Positions 45,278 to 55,796 of a DNA stretch of 64,000 nucleotides are shown here, piece after piece. This DNA comes from Hordeum vulgare subsp. vulgare (lineage: Eukaryota > Streptophyta > Magnoliopsida > Poales > Poaceae). The first letter of the stretch is position 1. The number at the start of each line of letters is the position of its first letter. The stretch is taken from assembly GCF_904849725.1 (NCBI RefSeq), contig NC_058521.1, positions 341,480,638 through 341,544,637 of the forward strand. The letters run 5' to 3'. The position numbers and the translations under genes were made by a program. Below the pieces are notes generated by a model that was not told where the DNA came from, did not search any database, and saw only the letters and a list, made by a program, of their open reading frames with translations.

Positions 45278-47957
45278 AAACAGTAAATTTTAGGACGTGT
45301 GAAATGTAATCATTTCATCAATTTTAGCTTGCGCCCGAACATGCAATATCCTTCGGTCTCCAGCATGTTCTTCAGACGATAACTTTCTTCTTGAGACCTG
45401 TCCTACAGAAGTGATTAGTTCAATTTCTTCACCACCCACATCTGAAGGGGTGGAGAAGAGTTCATCATCCTATGAGCACCATATGAGAAAGGGGGCATTG
45501 AAGCTAATGCACTTCTTTTGACAGTAGGGGGTTAGAGTACTCAAACGGATAGACAGGGAATTTCTTTGAGGACTTATGAACAAAATGATTTGAGGAATAA
45601 CGCTCATATTCATGTCCCATGTAATTTCCCTGCATATCAGAAGCATCAGCACGAGTATGAGCACAATGTTGACCATTTGAGGATTTTTATCCTCATGAAG
45701 ACTTTGGTCCACCTAACGAAATTGATCTGGGTTTCTGGTTCTTCAGAGGTGGTGTCATGAGGACATTCACCTGAAGATTTTCAAAGCAACTTTTGGGGAC
45801 CCAGATTTTCCTCAGGGGTGGTCCATTCCTGTAGTTAGTTCCAACATATCGAGAAAATACTTCATCGGGTTGATTTTTGAACAGTTTATAGTTGGAGTCA
45901 AATGACTCATCTGAGGAATAGGATAAATCACATGAAAAGCTTGTTAGAGTGGATGGATCGACGGGAGGACCTTTAGCATTAACCCATGAGGTTTTGGGGT
46001 ACTGGTGAGGTTTCGAGTATGATGCATCAGCATTCAGTTTCCACTTGAAGGCAATACCTTCTTTCCACGGTTCCTGTTCAAAATCTGCTTTTTCAACACA
46101 TCGCTAAGGGTTTGATGCCCTTTGATACTTCTGTATATGCCTGTCACATACCATTCCTTCAGCCCTGCATTTTCGCCAGTTGCATTTGTGGTCTCCTCAA
46201 GTGAAGAATTTGATACCATAGGGACAGTTGCAGAATTTGTAGCAATAGAAGCATTTGATGATTCCGGTGAGGAATTAGCAGTTTCACGCTCGATGCATTT
46301 CAAACATGGTGGAATGAATTCAACCTGAGCGGTACTGGTCTGTTGAGCAAGCAATGAATCGTTTTATATTCAAAGATCATCATGAGACATTTTCAGCTTC
46401 TCGAGATCAAGCTTCCTTTCAAGAAATTCATAGGAAAGCTTCTCATGATCAGCCAAAAGTGTGCCATAACGATCTTGAAGACTATCAAATCTAGACTAAA
46501 GACTTTTCACATCTTCAGTGAGGACTTGAGTATGATTCATTTCATCATTCAACAGATCAACGCTTCTCTCTCGCAGTTTCAGGAGCTTTTCAATGGCACT
46601 TTTTTCTTAGTGGCAATGCTGGCAAGTTTATAGTAACTGGGTTTTTTATAATCATCAGGTTCGCGGTCACTAGAGTCAGAGGAGGAAGTATGGTTTGGTT
46701 CCATTCAACCTTTTGCATGAAGCAATAGGTTGGAGCAAAGTCATCAGCATTTTCATCAGTGTAGATAGTGTAGTCATTTCCTCCAAGGTTGAAGATTGAC
46801 TTGCTAACAAAGGTGGTAGCCAGTGCAAGACTTGCCACACCAGACTCTGAATCCTCTTCACATCCTTCCTATTCATCACATTCCTCAGATTCTTCTTCAA
46901 AATCCATTTCCTTTCCAATGAGTGCCCTAGCCTTTCTGAATCTGGTCTTCTTGTGCGATGAGGACTTTTAGGATGAGTGCTTTGAATATTTCTTCTTTTT
47001 CTTCGAGTCATCAGAACTTTCATCCTTGTATTTCTTCTTCTTTGATTCCTTCACCCAGCAAGGACAGTCAACAATGTAGTGACCAAATTTCTTGCATTTG
47101 TGGCAGGTTCTTTTCTTGTAATCCTCGGATGAATATTATGATCTCCTCATATATCTTCTTGAAGATTTACCAAACTGGCCACGCTTTGTGAACTTCTGGT
47201 ATTTCTTCGCGAGCATAACAAGTTCATGTCCCAGTTCTTCAGGGTCACCATTGCTCCAATCTGAGTCTTCGTCTTTAGATGAGGAAATAGCCTTAGCCAT
47301 CAGCGCACGAGGTCTTGAGTAGCTTGGTCCATACATGTCTCTCTTTTCTTCTTGTTGGAATTCATGAGTATTGAGTCTCTTGAGTATATCAGCAGGATCA
47401 AGCATTTTGTAATCTCTTCGTTCTAGAATCATCAGAACCAGTGTGTTAAATGATGGATCAAGAGATCTTAGCAGTTTCTCCACAACTTCATGGTGAGTGA
47501 TGTCTCTAGCTCCCAGAGCTTGCCGTTCATTTGAGATGTCAGTGAGGCGATCAAAGGTATCTTGGCAGCTTCCATTGTCCAGCCTCTTGAAGCGATTTAA
47601 GAGATTGAGAAGAACATCAAAATGAGAGTCACGCTGTGTTGAGACTCCCTCATTTACTTTGGACAACCTATCCCAGATAAGCTTAGATTTTCCAAAAGCA
47701 CTCACTCTGCCATACTGAACTTTGTTCAGATGGCCACAGATGATAATCTTCGCTTGTGAATCAAGTTGCATGAATTTCTTCACATCAGCGGCAGAGACAA
47801 TAGGAGCGATGGAGGGGATACCATTTTCCACACTATACCAGAGATCATTGTCAATAGCCTGAAGATGCATCTGCATCTTGGTCTTCCAATAGGGGAAGTC
47901 CTTTCCTTCGAAGGTAGGACATCCTGCATTAACCTTGATCGTACATGCGATTGACAT
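45278..47957 (-). pseudogene. Gag of element D
   Basis: The ATG at 47957 opens a 273-codon stretch (to 47136) with a copia gag N-terminus: FPYWKTKMQMHLQAIDNDLW, RLTDISNERQALGARDITHH, VVEKLLRSLDPSFNTLVLMI. A perfect zinc knuckle follows at about 47058-47099: C-HK-C-KKFG-H-YIVD-C. The tail beyond it is long and low in complexity; the segment PPCLKCIERETANSSPESSN (46034-46354) and ILNRNRGKK are typical of this lineage. The N-terminal 273 codons are the longest intact frame in the window. Breaks come only afterwards (first near 47136). Gag packages the element RNA. Confidence 0.82.
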
Positions 47958-48006
47958 AATGAAAACTCTAAGTGGTTATACCAAAATCACACAGAACAAG
48001 GGAGTA

Positions 48007-48023
48007 CCTTGCTCTCATACCAA
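48007..48023 (-). other. Primer-binding site of element D
   Basis: In element sense TTGGTATGAGAGCAAGG, one base from the 5' LTR; it matches the initiator-Met tRNA end (TGGTATCAGAGC) with one difference. Confidence 0.8.
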
Positions 48024-48024
48024 T

Positions 48025-49408
48025 TGAAAGTGCGTTATATCGACTAGATGGGGGGTGAATAGGCGATTTTTAGAATTTCATCGCTGAGGAAATTCCTTGT
48101 GAGGAAAGACCAATGATGAATTAAGTGCAGTGAAAATAGCGCGGGATCAGGAGTGCAAAAACGACTACATCGTAATACACGATGAAGTTTACGAGATTCG
48201 GTTTGCACAGTTCGCAAGTACACAGTACGCATGTAAAGATTATCTCAAGTGAATAATTTGAGGTTTAGGAAATTCAGATAAAGTCTTTGAACAAATTTTT
48301 CAAACAACACAGATGAAAGTCTTCAACATACAATTTGAGGAAATGAAAGAGTTGAAGAAATGCTCGATGAAGAAAGTTGTTAATGACCCAGTTCCACCTG
48401 TTGTGATAGTCGTACGTATGGTTCGGAGCGGCTTGGTATTGAAACAAAGGATAGACAGTCCCTACCATATTCTCCTTGAGCTAAGGACACACAGTCCTCG
48501 CCTAACACTCGTGGTAAGTCTTCTGGGTAGACATCCAAACCCTCACAAACTCGGTCCCCCGGCGATCCACAATTGACTGTTGTATGCTCTAGACGATGAC
48601 GGCTAACCGTCTAGAGGATGCACATTCCTCAAAGGTAATAGGCTGCAGTTCCACATAGGAACAACTTCTTCAGTGATGCTCAATCACTTGGTTTTTGGTT
48701 TAGGGTTTGGTGTTTGGGATATTTCCTCACTTGAAGATTTTCTCTCGAAGACTCTGAGGAATTTGGGTTGCTCTAAATGACAAGTGTCAGTTTCTCTTGG
48801 AGCAGCCAACTAGCAAGTGGTTGTGGGGCGGCTATTTATAGCCTGGGAGCATCTCGACCTGATTTGACATAAATGCCCTCAAATATTGTGACCATTGGGT
48901 GGATAAGATCAGTGAGGTGGCGTGTGGTGGGCAACGGTCGGAACTTTCAACTGTGAAAGTCCTCATGTGTCTCCTATTCCTCACTCTGAGGCTTTGGTAG
49001 ATTTAGGCTTGGGTTGAGCATCATCAGTAAAATCATTCCATAGTTTTACCTCGACCCCTTTAATAGTACAATGTTCCTATGACCCAAGAGTAAAGAAAAT
49101 GAAATAGAAAGAGTAAATCTTCACGCTTCAAAGTCTTCAGACTGTTTCTTCCTTACACACCGAATTCCTCATCTTCAATATCGTCGTGAGGAATATCGAT
49201 TTCTTCGCAATTTCTTCGCGATCAAAGTCTTCAAGGAAGGACCAAAGTATTCACCCGAAGACATTCATTTTTAGGGGTCGATATTCATCGGATAACTCAA
49301 ACTCCTCAGCGACTTATAGAGCCTATGTACACTCACAAACATATTAGTCCCTTACCCTATAAGTCTTCAAACCACCAAAATCACTAAGGGGCACTAGATG
49401 CACTTACA
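48025..49408 (-). repeat. 5' LTR of element D, intact
   Basis: 1384 bases from TGAAAGTGC to CACTTACA. It contains the empty site for the Harbinger-like insertion found in the partner LTR (about 48478) and a TATA box at 48832-48841. Confidence 0.92.
48832..48841 (-). promoter_or_regulatory. TATA box of element D 5' LTR
   Basis: In element sense CTATAAATAG, conserved at 35392-35401 in the 3' LTR. Confidence 0.5.
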
Positions 49409-49413
49409 AGTGG

Positions 49414-50190
49414 ATACTTGTTCTTTATTATGACTTCATTGAGAGAACGGTAACCAATACAGAGCCTGATAGCTCCATCCCCTTATGACACAAATAAGAC
49501 ACACGATTCCCATGGGTAAGCACTAGGACGAAAGAATCCTTTTCTAAGATGGTCAGCTAGTTGCTTCTTTCGATTCAGCCAACTCTCCGGATGCCATTCT
49601 ATAGGGCTTCTTATAGATGGGTCTTGCTCTCGGCAATAGCTCAATAGTGAAGTCAATGTCACAATCAGGAGGCATCCTGGGTAGCTCGTGAGTAAAGACA
49701 TTTGGGTAGTCACATACCACTCGCACTTACTCCATCTCAATACCCGACACACAATTAACCCGAGGGCTTAATTGGAGGTAGGGTTGGGAACATACTTGAC
49801 TTAGACTCCTTGGCTATTGTTCATGGTAACAGTCCTCTTGGAACAGTCCAACAATCCTTGGTTCCTGGTTAAGCAATCCATGCCAAGGATCACATCCAAA
49901 CCTTGCGACTCCAGGATGAGGAGATCTGCCAAGAAGTCTACCCCGTTGATGTTAATCTCAACTCCTTTACACCCTATCTTGGTCCTCATTACAGCACCTG
50001 GGGTTTGCACAATCATATGACTACCCAATGGTGTAGGTTTCATGCCCCTATCTAGCGCAAACTTTTGGGTAACAAAAGAATGTGAGGCACCACAATCAAA
50101 CTGAATTGTTGCTGGGGTTGAGTTGACAAGAAATGTACCGAGTATGACATCCGGGTCCTCCTCGGCTTCCTCAGCGGAGACATGATTCAC
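49414..50190 (-). pseudogene. Protease and reverse transcriptase start of element C
   Basis: 49801-50190 is an open stretch holding the aspartic protease: FDCGASHSFVTQKFALDRGM near 50095, then VEININGVDFLADLLI and [14 protein letters not shown]. 49483-49752 holds the start of the reverse transcriptase in two frames (KKQLADHLRKGFFRPSAYPW). The polymerase continues across the D insertion at 33164. The protease is one of the least damaged domains of C. Confidence 0.82.
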
Positions 50191-50742
50191 GCGACCTTTG
50201 CCATCGTTGGGCAGGTTGTGGGGAACTTGGTTCCTGGGTGGCGCTCCACGGCCTTGTCCCTGGTTTGGCGTATTGGGGCGCGATGCATCCGGCTTATTGT
50301 TGGGGCACTGCTTTGAGATGTGTCCATGCCGACCACACCCAAAGCACGTGACCTACCCAAAGTTGTTGGTCTTGCCACCTGTGTTTTTATTTGATTGTTG
50401 TTGCTGGGTTGGCATACTACTGAGGCTCGTAGCTCAAAAAGGTGCAGGAGTCATGTATTTGTGAGGCTGATAGTTTGGCTTCGCTGGGGCTAGTTGCCAG
50501 GGAAGAGTCTTCTGGTTGTTGGAACCACTGATGTTGATTATCTTTCATTTGTGTGTGTCTTCCATGGCATGATGCTTATTTTCGAGCATGAGGGCCCTGT
50601 TCACCAGCTCGAAGAAGGTTCGGTACTCAGAGATAAAAGTTGATACTGCACTGAATACTTAAGCCCTTCCATGAAGCATTCTATCTTAGCTGCCTCAATG
50701 CTGACATCATCGGGCACATATCTTGACAAGAGGTTGAACTTA
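50191..50742 (-). pseudogene. C-terminal gag and zinc knuckle of element C
   Basis: An intact zinc knuckle lies at about 50300-50345: C-FG-C-GRHG-H-ISKQ-C, followed by a polar stretch leading into the protease. 50601-50740 gives the gag helical part (VSIEAAKIECFMEGLKYSVQ). The gene is then cut by the hAT-like element. TGAACTTA at 50735-50742 is its left target duplication. Confidence 0.75.
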
Positions 50743-51797
50743 CAGGACCGACCCTGAGGGGGGGCGGGAGGGGCGACCGCCCCGGGCCTCCGAAAGCAAG
50801 GGGGCACCATGTACTGGGAAGGCTCCGTAGGCAGCAGCAACACCCGCGCGGAGCGCATGGCCTGCGATGTACCGCATCCAGGTAACGTGAGCGTTATCCT
50901 ACTTCCATGCTTGATCTGCGGCGTGATTAGCTCATATAATCCTAATGCATCCTTAATATAAAATGAAAAAACTTCCATGCATGATCTACGGCATGCGGCG
51001 TTTTCTCTTGGATTTCATCCACTATTGTTCTTGATACACGTACAGGCCGCTGCAGAGTACAGGGTACCGCGTCGTCGCCTCATGGAACTTGAATCTGACT
51101 GCTGCTACTACAAGAGATACGCGACCGGTATTATGCCGTCGCGCCCAAGATGCATGGTACGGCGGCTCCGGCATGCTCTCCGACCAGCCGGACAACTACG
51201 CAGCCCTACATGTCGCTAGTGACGTCCTCGCACCATTGAGTCTCCATGAGCTTAGCCTTCAGTCCCGCGAGTCCGGTGAGGTAGCCTGTGGATGGCTTGA
51301 CGGCTTACTACATCTGCCCGCATCTATTTAGGTATGTAGATGTCATATACAATACTAGTTCAAGAAACTTTTTAGCTTTTAGCTTTCTGCCTCATGACGA
51401 CTTAAATTGTGTGCTGAAAATAGTGTTTTCTGGGTATTGCAATGTGAAATTACCTTTTGTTTTTTCGAAAAAAACCAGCAATGAAATGCCAAAACATAGC
51501 CCAATAGCTATGTAATTAAATTTTATGGGCAGATTACGGGGCTTGGATTATTAGGATTATTTCAAGCACCCACAATAAGGTACAAAACCAACAAAACATT
51601 GATAATGTATTTCCTCATAAGAAAAACATTGATAATGTTGTAAAAGAATTTGCAAAACAAATGTTGTAAAAGAGTGTATGTACGGTTTAACATGAAATGG
51701 AGAGTGATAACTATTTTTTTCGTCATAAACTAGCAAAACTAAGGGGCCTCGGATTATGGTTTCGCCTCGGGCCCCCGAATTCTTAGGACCGGCCGTG
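50743..51797. mobile_element. hAT-like non-autonomous transposon
   Basis: 1055 bases with imperfect inverted termini, CAGGACCGACCCTGAG at the left against CACGGCCGGTCCTAAG (reverse complement of the right end). A perfect 8-bp duplication, TGAACTTA, lies at 50735-50742 and 51798-51805. Eight-base duplications and CAGGGCCGG-type ends are hallmarks of hAT elements. Beyond the termini, GGGGCCTCGG-like words recur near both ends. Removing the element rejoins the gag of C. No transposase is present. GC-rich sequence at 50755-50890 and 51050-51330 looks exon-like. Confidence 0.88.
51050..51335 (+). other. Exon-like segment inside the hAT-like element
   Basis: A GC-richer stretch, preceded by an acceptor-like CACGTACAG at about 51040. 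One plus frame reads RVPRRRLMELESDCCYYKRY; another runs 80 codons to 51331. I recognise no protein family. It may be a captured host fragment or chance. Confidence 0.25.
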
Positions 51798-52451
51798 TGA
51801 ACTTATGCTCGTAGTCCTTGAGAAAGCCACTTCCTTCCTCCAGTGCTCGAATTCCCGCTTCTGGATGGCCATAATCCTAGAAGTAATATGGGCAGTGCGA
51901 AATCCTTGCTTGAAATCATCCCAGGTGAGCACACGCTCTCCTTGCACGACCTTGAATCCATCCCACCAAGGTATGGAGGTACCTCAAAGGCAGTGAGAGT
52001 CATAGATAACCTTCTCACGATCATCATTGCAGTTGACCTATGAGAGGAGGTCCTCGATGGTACGGATCCAGTCATCAGCATCCAGATGTTTAGCTCTCTC
52101 GGTGAAGGGAGTGGGCAATACCTTCTAGAACTTTTACAGAGTGGAACGACCATTGTCGTTCCCACCCTGCTTTTGGTTTTTCACGAGAATTTGATCCATA
52201 TGCTAGATACCCACAGTGTTGGCTTGGCATTCCTCCCGGAAAACTTGTAGAAACTGAGCCATGGTCTTGTTCTCCGATGGAGGTGGCATCAGGGGAAGAT
52301 CACCGTGTGGATGCTCCTCGTGACCTCTAGCTTGAGCAGACCCACCGGCTCCCGACTGCTCGCTATAGTTGCCAGCGCTGGGGTTGCCAAATGTACTCGT
52401 GCGAGTAGTAGTCACCAGCCTATTTCGAGCAGCCAAGGCAAACAATTGCAA
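51798..52451 (-). pseudogene. N-terminal gag of element C
   Basis: 52203-52451 reads a polar segment, then PLMPPPSENKTMAQFLQVFR, the conserved start of the gag domain in this group. Further left the gag domain itself (the region corresponding to B 17622-17861) is scattered over several frames down to the hAT-like insertion. This is the stretch whose relative is found inside the polymerase at 32831-33026. Confidence 0.7.
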
Positions 52452-52708
52452 TAGACGAAAGAAATAGTAACAAGAGGAAAACGCGCCTAAGGGGGTTGGT
52501 ACAGTGCAAGTGTGTCAAAGAAGGATCAACGCACTCAACACATGACATTAAGATATGCTAGGCGATGTAGTCGCTCACATGTTGCCTAAGGCAGAAGTGC
52601 GACTTGCATCGAAACACAAACAGTAAAACAAACAACAAGCACCCATGGTTTCATATGAACCATTGCAAAGACTCAACTTTGCATGAGGGATACATATCTT
52701 ATCCTACC

Positions 52709-53259
52709 CTATGGCTTCTGGGACTCAAATGGTGGAGTGCTTGGTCTCATACTCACGCTCCTCTCAGTATTCCTCCTGGTCATCATCTGTATGGCCATTA
52801 TCTCTTGTCGAGGGGGTCGGAGAACGGGGAGGTCCATCCTGACGGCGCTTCGCCAGTGGAGCGGTGAAGAGCACAAGATACTCCTTCGAATCATGCAATG
52901 GCGACATGTGCGTGCATCTCTAGTTGGGGGTACTCCTCCTTTATAAGCGACAACGAGTTGTCCCTCGAGGGCTCCATCCTTCTTGATATTGTCTGACTTC
53001 CTCTTAGCTTGTTGGAGTAGCTCACGGGTATGGTGAAGTTCCCGATGGAGCTTTACGGACTCCTTTTGTGGTCCCTCAAAGAACCAACTCGTCGAGGAGT
53101 CGTTTGCCTCCACGACCACATCGACATGATACTCCTTTGTGGTGGCGTCGACCTAGTGCTCGTGCTAGAGGAAAATGGGTGGTCGACGAAATTGGCACTT
53201 CTCTAGGCTTTCCTCCACAAGTATGGGAAAGCCGGATGCTAGGAGGTCTTCGGGTATGA
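52709..53259 (-). pseudogene. Leader ORF upstream of gag in element C
   Basis: Homologous to 18704-19209 in element B, in the same place between primer site and gag. It reads SLEKCQFRRPPIFL, a stop, TKEYHVDVVVEANDS, then KESVKLHRELHHTRELLQQA, a likely coiled coil. 52709-53119 is open for 136 codons, the later part being shifted or non-homologous. The start codon seen in B is not preserved: the aligned position reads Val. The function is unknown. Confidence 0.55.
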
Positions 53260-53420
53260 CGACCGACAACAAGGTTTAAGGGGAGGGTGTCACTAAAGCT
53301 TTTGAAAATAGAGTGGCACAGCCAAGAAGTGCAGAAACTTCTAATTATAGATGCTAGGTATAGTTTTTGGGAAGAGGTCCATCCTAACTAATGTCCATGC
53401 TAATTAAGTCTTTCTATAGT

Positions 53421-53436
53421 CAGAATGGCTCTGATA
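53421..53436 (-). other. Primer-binding site of element C
   Basis: In element sense TATCAGAGCCATTCTG, matching the initiator-Met tRNA site after its first bases. It is seven bases from the LTR edge at 53444. Confidence 0.7.
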
Positions 53437-55796
53437 CTTTATCTGTGGGGACCCCAACTCATAAGTCGTGGTCACCGAATGCATGTGAACAGTGATCCCA
53501 GAGATCAGTGCCCACTAAACACACAGAAGCTTAAGTATAAGAGTCTTACATCCTTACATACCGTCTGACCCAAATAAAGACCAATACCGTCAAATCTTAC
53601 ATAGATAGGGCCTCGAAGGCCGACACACCAAACATACCTAGCAGCGGAAAACTTGGTCGAAAGCGTGAAACCATGCCATCTGCCTTAACCTACAAGCATT
53701 TTGACTCGGAAGCATCGTAGTTTACATGTTCGTCACCGATGAACTCTTCTCCAAGTTCCATGCCTTACATGTGTGGCCAATTAAAAAACAAGTGGCAAAC
53801 CAATGAATACTTTGAATGTACTCGCAAGCAACGAATGATGTGGAACAAGGCGATAATGAAGCATATATAACACTAATAGGTAATTTGTAGAAAGCAGATG
53901 TTTCTTGGTGCAATGACATGATCAACTTATCGTGTGTGCATGCATCATGAGGTAAGTGATAACCATGTGAATAGGTTATAGATATCAATATCAACTGAGG
54001 GCTGAACAACCCATGTTCACCCATCATGCCAAGTTGACCGACTTAGCTCAGGTATCATATTTCTTACATAACTACCTTTGTCACACGCGCACACTGTTTG
54101 GTAAACATGGACGTATGCCAACAATGTTCATCCAACTGTCCTTGACCGTGGACGCAGAGGTTGCACGCTTTACGCAGAAGACTCGGGAAACTTCCCTGTC
54201 AAGACACGACTCGGGGTATTTCTCACACCCAAGGTAAGTACGTGAATATCACCTTTTCCCAGGACGATACTAGCATAGAGACCACTCGTTAGTCACAATC
54301 CCTCGTGATGTACATCTCATGTATCATCCATGAAGGCACGCAACGGTGTGCCCGATGTCCATGAAAACTACCCATGGTCGCCCTTTCTTAAGACAACCCC
54401 ATCTCGAGAATGACAACGCCACTCCTGCCACTAGTAATGTCGGCCCAAAAATAGTAATCATCAAAGCCCCATCCCATAAGAGGTATCGTGGTTGTACATG
54501 TAAGGTTGGAGTAATGGTCACAACTTAAAGCAATTCGATTTTGAAAATCAAACACTCACTAGCCTCGATACACCCTTATTTCTCAAGTGGCTACCTAGCT
54601 CACACCATCACCCTCGAGCATTAGTGGCACCCAACGGGGTTCGCATAAAATCTTTGAAATCACTTTCCTTTTTCGTCCCACACATGTTCCCATCCCATGC
54701 GAAGCAACTACTAGCAACCTAACTACATGCCACCCGCACAACCCTCATAGGAAGGTAGGGTCATGCTCAAGTGCAAGTGTCAATGAGGGGTTATCACAAA
54801 CTTCCCACTGAGATAGTCACCGATTCAACATAATCTCATGCATCCGAACGAAGTGCTATATATGACATGCATGAAAATAATTTCTTAGACAGGGTCTATG
54901 GGCTGCTTCCCTTGCTCAACAAAGTCTCTAGGGTCTTCAAAGTCTTCTGGTCCAAGTCCCTCGTCAACAACGCAATCTGTCGTCGCAATAATAACGGGGA
55001 AAAATACGAACTCAACCAAAAACGGAGAAAATAATTTACTCAAAAAAATGTGAAGCCATTTTTGTAAAATACTAGGGTGAGCATAGCTAGTGTCATAATT
55101 GTTGGATTTTACTTTTGAAGTGTAAAAAGTTGTAAAAATAAAAATCATTCCAACAGAGTGTTAAAATGCCCTAAACAAGGTGTTAAAATAAATCAATGCA
55201 TGCATTCTTTTGTAAAAATTACACAAGTAGCAATATAAAATACTACACAATATTAGAAGATTTTTGGTGAGGTAATATTTGGATTTGGATATATAATTAT
55301 CCCTATGGGATTATGGCAAAACAGAACTAAAAAGAAAAAGCAAAAAAGGCCCACAACATGTGCGCCAAAGTCGGCCAGCAGCTGGCCCGGCCCGGAAGCC
55401 AATTAGCCAGACAAGCCAGGGACCCGCACCACGCTAGATTCAAACCTGACGGGCAGGGCCCGGGGGCCAGCTAGAGAGAGAGAGAGGCGAGGGAGAGGCG
55501 CGAGCAGCTAACGCTTGGACCCCATGTGTTGGGTCCATAGTCAACCCCTCGGTAGAGGGCGGCGAGGCTCACCTGTAGCGACATGGACCACAACATGGAA
55601 AGATGTCAACGAGAATGGACTCATGGGCATTTCGCTCGTCTGGTGGAGGTGGCAAGGGCCGCCGAAGCACAGGGAGTCACCGGCGATAACATCCCATGGT
55701 GGAGGAACTTCGGGAGGTGGTCACCGGGGCCTTTTCCTACAGCAAAAAGTATGCGCGAGAGGAGGAAACACATCATATGTGCACGCGAGAGACGAA

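Larger units (their letters stand above)
33165..49408 (-). mobile_element. Maximus-like copia retrotransposon D, complete
   Basis: A 16.2-kb copia element in minus orientation, flanked by perfect AGTGG at 33160-33164 and 49409-49413; removing it rejoins the polymerase of element C. LTRs are 33165-35971 (1402 bases without the inner insertion) and 48025-49408 (1384), both beginning TGAAAGTGC and ending CACTTACA. Order in element sense: 5' LTR, Met primer site, gag, protease, integrase, reverse transcriptase, RNase H, spacer, long extra reading frame, purine tract, 3' LTR. The extra frame after pol and the size fit the SIRE/Maximus lineage. About 14 differences in the first 190 LTR bases suggest middle age. 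Confidence 0.87.

Noticed and set aside
33165..49408. A CACTA or other DNA transposon, because of the long non-pol coding region
   Set aside because: TG...CA LTRs, a Met primer site, copia gag-pol order and a 5-bp duplication define a copia retrotransposon.
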